Shown here: positions 56,461 to 58,411 of the stretch, piece after piece
Layout: the number at the start of each line of letters is the position of its first letter
Position numbering within the stretch: the stretch's first letter is position 1
Assembly: GCA_003165595.1 (NCBI GenBank)
Contig: PLWQ01000026.1
Location: forward strand, 61,247-119,657
Length of the DNA stretch: 58,411 nt
Direction of reading: 5' to 3'
DNA from: Fibrobacterota bacterium
Lineage (GTDB): Bacteria > Fibrobacterota > Chitinivibrionia > Chitinivibrionales > FEN-1185
The notes under the pieces: model-generated
What the model saw: only the letters and a program-made list of their open reading frames with translations
Told to the model about the DNA's origin: nothing
Databases searched by the model: none
Made by a program: the position numbers and the translations under genes

Positions 56461-58411
56461 ATGAAAAAGCGAAATGCCATTGTGGTGGTGATTGGGGTGT
56501 TGCTGACGGCGGGGTGGGCGGGGGCGCAGTATTATCCAGATACCCTGAAAGTGCCGGTGACTTTCTATGATTACCATTCCAATGGTGGCTGTCCCGATTT
56601 TAACCCGGGACACCAGGGAAATTGGTACACAGATGGCCGGCATCTTAACATGGTTGCGAACACTCTTGACGCCAATGGGCTTCCCGTTCTCGGCACGTCA
56701 TGCAACCTGAACTGGGGAATCAACAAGTGGTTCCAGCCGTGGCACACCGGTGATCCCAGGCTCCCCGTGTATTACAGACAGGCGGATGGGTTGGGTGCGC
56801 CGTATGGTGGACTCAAGAGCGTCACCGCAAATGCCGGCTTGGCCGGTGATACGGCCTATAAGAATGTGGTAATTCAAGATACCCTTATTCTCACCTTCAT
56901 CCCGGGTTCGGGCGGATTGTACACGTTCAATGATCAGGCATTCTTCCGACTTGACAATAAGGGGTTCGGTAAGGAGCCAACGTGGGTATATAACTATAAT
57001 GGGAATGATGCCACTGCAAATATTACAAAAGCGAATAACCCAGGCGGTGCCGGATGGGTGCAGGATCACAACTATTCATATGCAATGCGCATGCACTGGC
57101 AATTTACCTACGTTCCGGGCCAGACATTCACCTTTACCGGCGATGACGACGTCTGGGTTTTTATAAATCACAAGCTGGCTCTGGATATCGGCGGTATTCA
57201 TCAAGCGATAACGGACAATTTTACGCTTGATGCGGCCAAGGCCGCCCAGCTTGGCGGGCTTACGGCCGGGCAAAAATACGACTTCGACATGTTCTATTGC
57301 GAACGTCAATCTACCGAATCACATATTCAGATCACTTCCAACATTGTTGCCGCCTCTCCTTCCAAGATAAGCATGACCACGATTCCGGCCACCGACACTA
57401 TCGCAGCGGGCGACTCCGTGCAGATGTTCGCGAAAGTGCTGGACGATACCGGAGGGGTTCGACTGGACTATAGTTCAAAGGTTCAATGGCGGTTTGAGGA
57501 AACGCCGGTTATCAAGACGCCGCAAAGCAGGCTCAAGACGCAAATTGATTCAAACAACGTGTTCTACGGCGTGGAAGCATATCACTGGTATAACATCATA
57601 GCTCTGTTCGACTCCGACCCTTTGCACCCGAATAACGTAATACTTGACACCGTGAAAGTCTATGTCAAGCCCGCCGCTGCAGATCACCTTGTGATTGAAG
57701 CAAGTTCCGATTCCACGGTGAGCCTCAATGCCGACAACCGTCTGGGCGCCGTCACACTGGCAGGTACCACCCAGAATGACAGCGTGTACGCGGTGCTCCG
57801 GGACAGGTTCGGCAACTTCGTTTCGCATTCTCTGGCCACCGGTTGGCAAAGCCGCAGTATAAATGTGGTAACCGCCGCGTCAACCACGCGCACCTATTTG
57901 GGCGAAGGCGTAATAACACGCGTTGCATCGACCACTGGCAACACTTTTGTGGTAGCCACCAACAGCAACCAACCCACAATGCACGATTCCGTTCAAGTGT
58001 TTCTTTCCAATGTTACTTATTCCCAAATTATTATTGCTGCTCGTCAAACTCTCAATGTCGACATGAGCTCGCTTTCCATGCGGACAGACCAGCCAGACAC
58101 CACGCTCTGGGCCAAGGGCCTTCGGGCCGACGGAAGCGGCATCTGGGATGCAGTGCAAGTGCAATGGTCGAACAGCACAAATTTGACATTCGATAATTCG
58201 GCTCCCACCGGGATTTCCTGGACCTTCAGGCCCACAACCGCGGCCACCGGGAAGATTTACATTTCCATGGGAACCCTTAAGGACTCGATCACGGCCATAT
58301 TCAGCCCTGGCCTGCCCAACCGTATGGCTTTGTACCCTGCTGCCGGCACCCCGGACATAGCGGGAAATTTGGCGTACCCGCCTGCGATTACCGCGACTGC
58401 CGGCCAACCTG
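56461..58411 (+). CDS. Fibro-slime domain protein (5' part, runs off the window)
   Basis: An open frame of 650 codons from the ATG at 56461 to the window end has no stop. A signal peptide (MKKRNAIVVVIGVLLTAGWA..AQ) precedes a fibro-slime domain (about 24-290): VPVTFYDYHSNGGCPDFNPG, GLYTFNDQAFFRLDNKGFGK, then HNYSYAMRMHWQFTYVPGQT, FTFTGDDDVWVFINHKLALD, IGGIHQ and GQKYDFDMFYCERQSTESHI. This is the TIGR02148/PA14-like module found in adhesive slime proteins of Fibrobacter. From about 300 on there are Ig/Big-type beta modules (TDTIAAGDSVQMFAKVLDDT, then DSVYAVLRDRFGNFVSH). It is probably a T9SS cargo, but the C-terminus is outside the window. The gene starts 157 bases after the giant Ig protein, so the two may form a surface-protein locus. 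Confidence 0.92.
   Translation, partial: MKKRNAIVVVIGVLLTAGWAGAQYYPDTLKVPVTFYDYHSNGGCPDFNPGHQGNWYTDGRHLNMVANTLDANGLPVLGTSCNLNWGINKWFQPWHTGDPRLPVYYRQADGLGAPYGGLKSVTANAGLAGDTAYKNVVIQDTLILTFIPGSGGLYTFNDQAFFRLDNKGFGKEPTWVYNYNGNDATANITKANNPGGAGWVQDHNYSYAMRMHWQFTYVPGQTFTFTGDDDVWVFINHKLALDIGGIHQAITDNFTLDAAKAAQLGGLTAGQKYDFDMFYCERQSTESHIQITSNIVAASPSKISMTTIPATDTIAAGDSVQMFAKVLDDTGGVRLDYSSKVQWRFEETPVIKTPQSRLKTQIDSNNVFYGVEAYHWYNIIALFDSDPLHPNNVILDTVKVYVKPAAADHLVIEASSDSTVSLNADNRLGAVTLAGTTQNDSVYAVLRDRFGNFVSHSLATGWQSRSINVVTAASTTRTYLGEGVITRVASTTGNTFVVATNSNQPTMHDSVQVFLSNVTYSQIIIAARQTLNVDMSSLSMRTDQPDTTLWAKGLRADGSGIWDAVQVQWSNSTNLTFDNSAPTGISWTFRPTTAATGKIYISMGTLKDSITAIFSPGLPNRMALYPAAGTPDIAGNLAYPPAITATAGQP

Noticed and set aside
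1-58411. tRNA or rRNA genes
   Set aside because: I looked for T-loop GTTCRAATC-type motifs with flanking stems and for rRNA-like stretches and found none that hold up; a tool scan could still find one.

Overview
The window looks like a chromosomal segment of a Gram-negative bacterium of the Fibrobacterota (Chitinivibrio/Chitinispirillum-like) or a close relative. Three signals support this: a TIGR02147-family protein (18214-19059), a fibro-slime domain protein running off the right edge (56461-58411), and a PorX/PorY regulatory pair (43321-46436) together with a giant secreted protein ending in a type IX secretion (T9SS) sorting domain (47605-56304). Lnt, lipoproteins, a heptosyltransferase-type GT9 and LysM hydrolases indicate an outer membrane. 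Assignment is by recognition of families, not by a search.

Layout. 1-4 kb: a duplicated HNH-like protein, a tiny secreted protein shaped like a lone sorting domain, and an orphan histidine kinase with an eroded N-box. 4-12 kb (minus): a coiled-coil PEGA protein, an M23 peptidase, a LysM lytic transglycosylase, a small lipoprotein and a DUF6600-like protein. 12.3-15.5 kb (plus): three overlapping genes that make a MurNAc salvage route (NamZ, MurU, AmgK). 15.6-18 kb (minus): FAD-linked oxidase and NUDIX hydrolase. 18.2-21.6 kb (plus): TIGR02147 protein, lipoprotein and a secreted glycoside hydrolase-like protein behind a consensus promoter that seems to give a leaderless message. 21.7-24.7 kb (minus): a frameshifted small gene, a YkgJ-type cysteine-cluster protein and a GT2-NodB fusion. 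25-27.5 kb: M23 peptidase, small coiled-coil protein, Ser/Thr kinase. 27.7-33 kb (plus): GT9, thioredoxin, B12-type radical SAM, GT2, and a HigBA-like toxin-antitoxin pair whose promoter contains a perfect operator palindrome. 33.9-35.5 kb: lnt. 35.5-41.2 kb (minus): an eight-gene, tightly overlapping type II fatty-acid/aryl-polyene-like operon with two intact ketosynthases, two catalytically dead half-size ketosynthase-like proteins, an ACP, two hotdog dehydratases and, unusually, a polysaccharide deacetylase, but no ketoreductase. 41.6-47.1 kb (plus): serS, porY, porX, tsaE. 47.6-58.4 kb: the 14-Ig-domain T9SS cargo and the fibro-slime protein.

Two themes recur. One is cell envelope work: peptidoglycan cutting, MurNAc recycling, lipoprotein acylation, glycan synthesis and an unusual acyl product. 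The other is a dense set of short intergenic repeats: heptamer tandem arrays, GCAAAG inverted repeats, multi-hairpin elements whose stems differ between copies but stay paired, and a terminal-inverted-repeat element. No rRNA, tRNA, CRISPR array or transposase was recognised.
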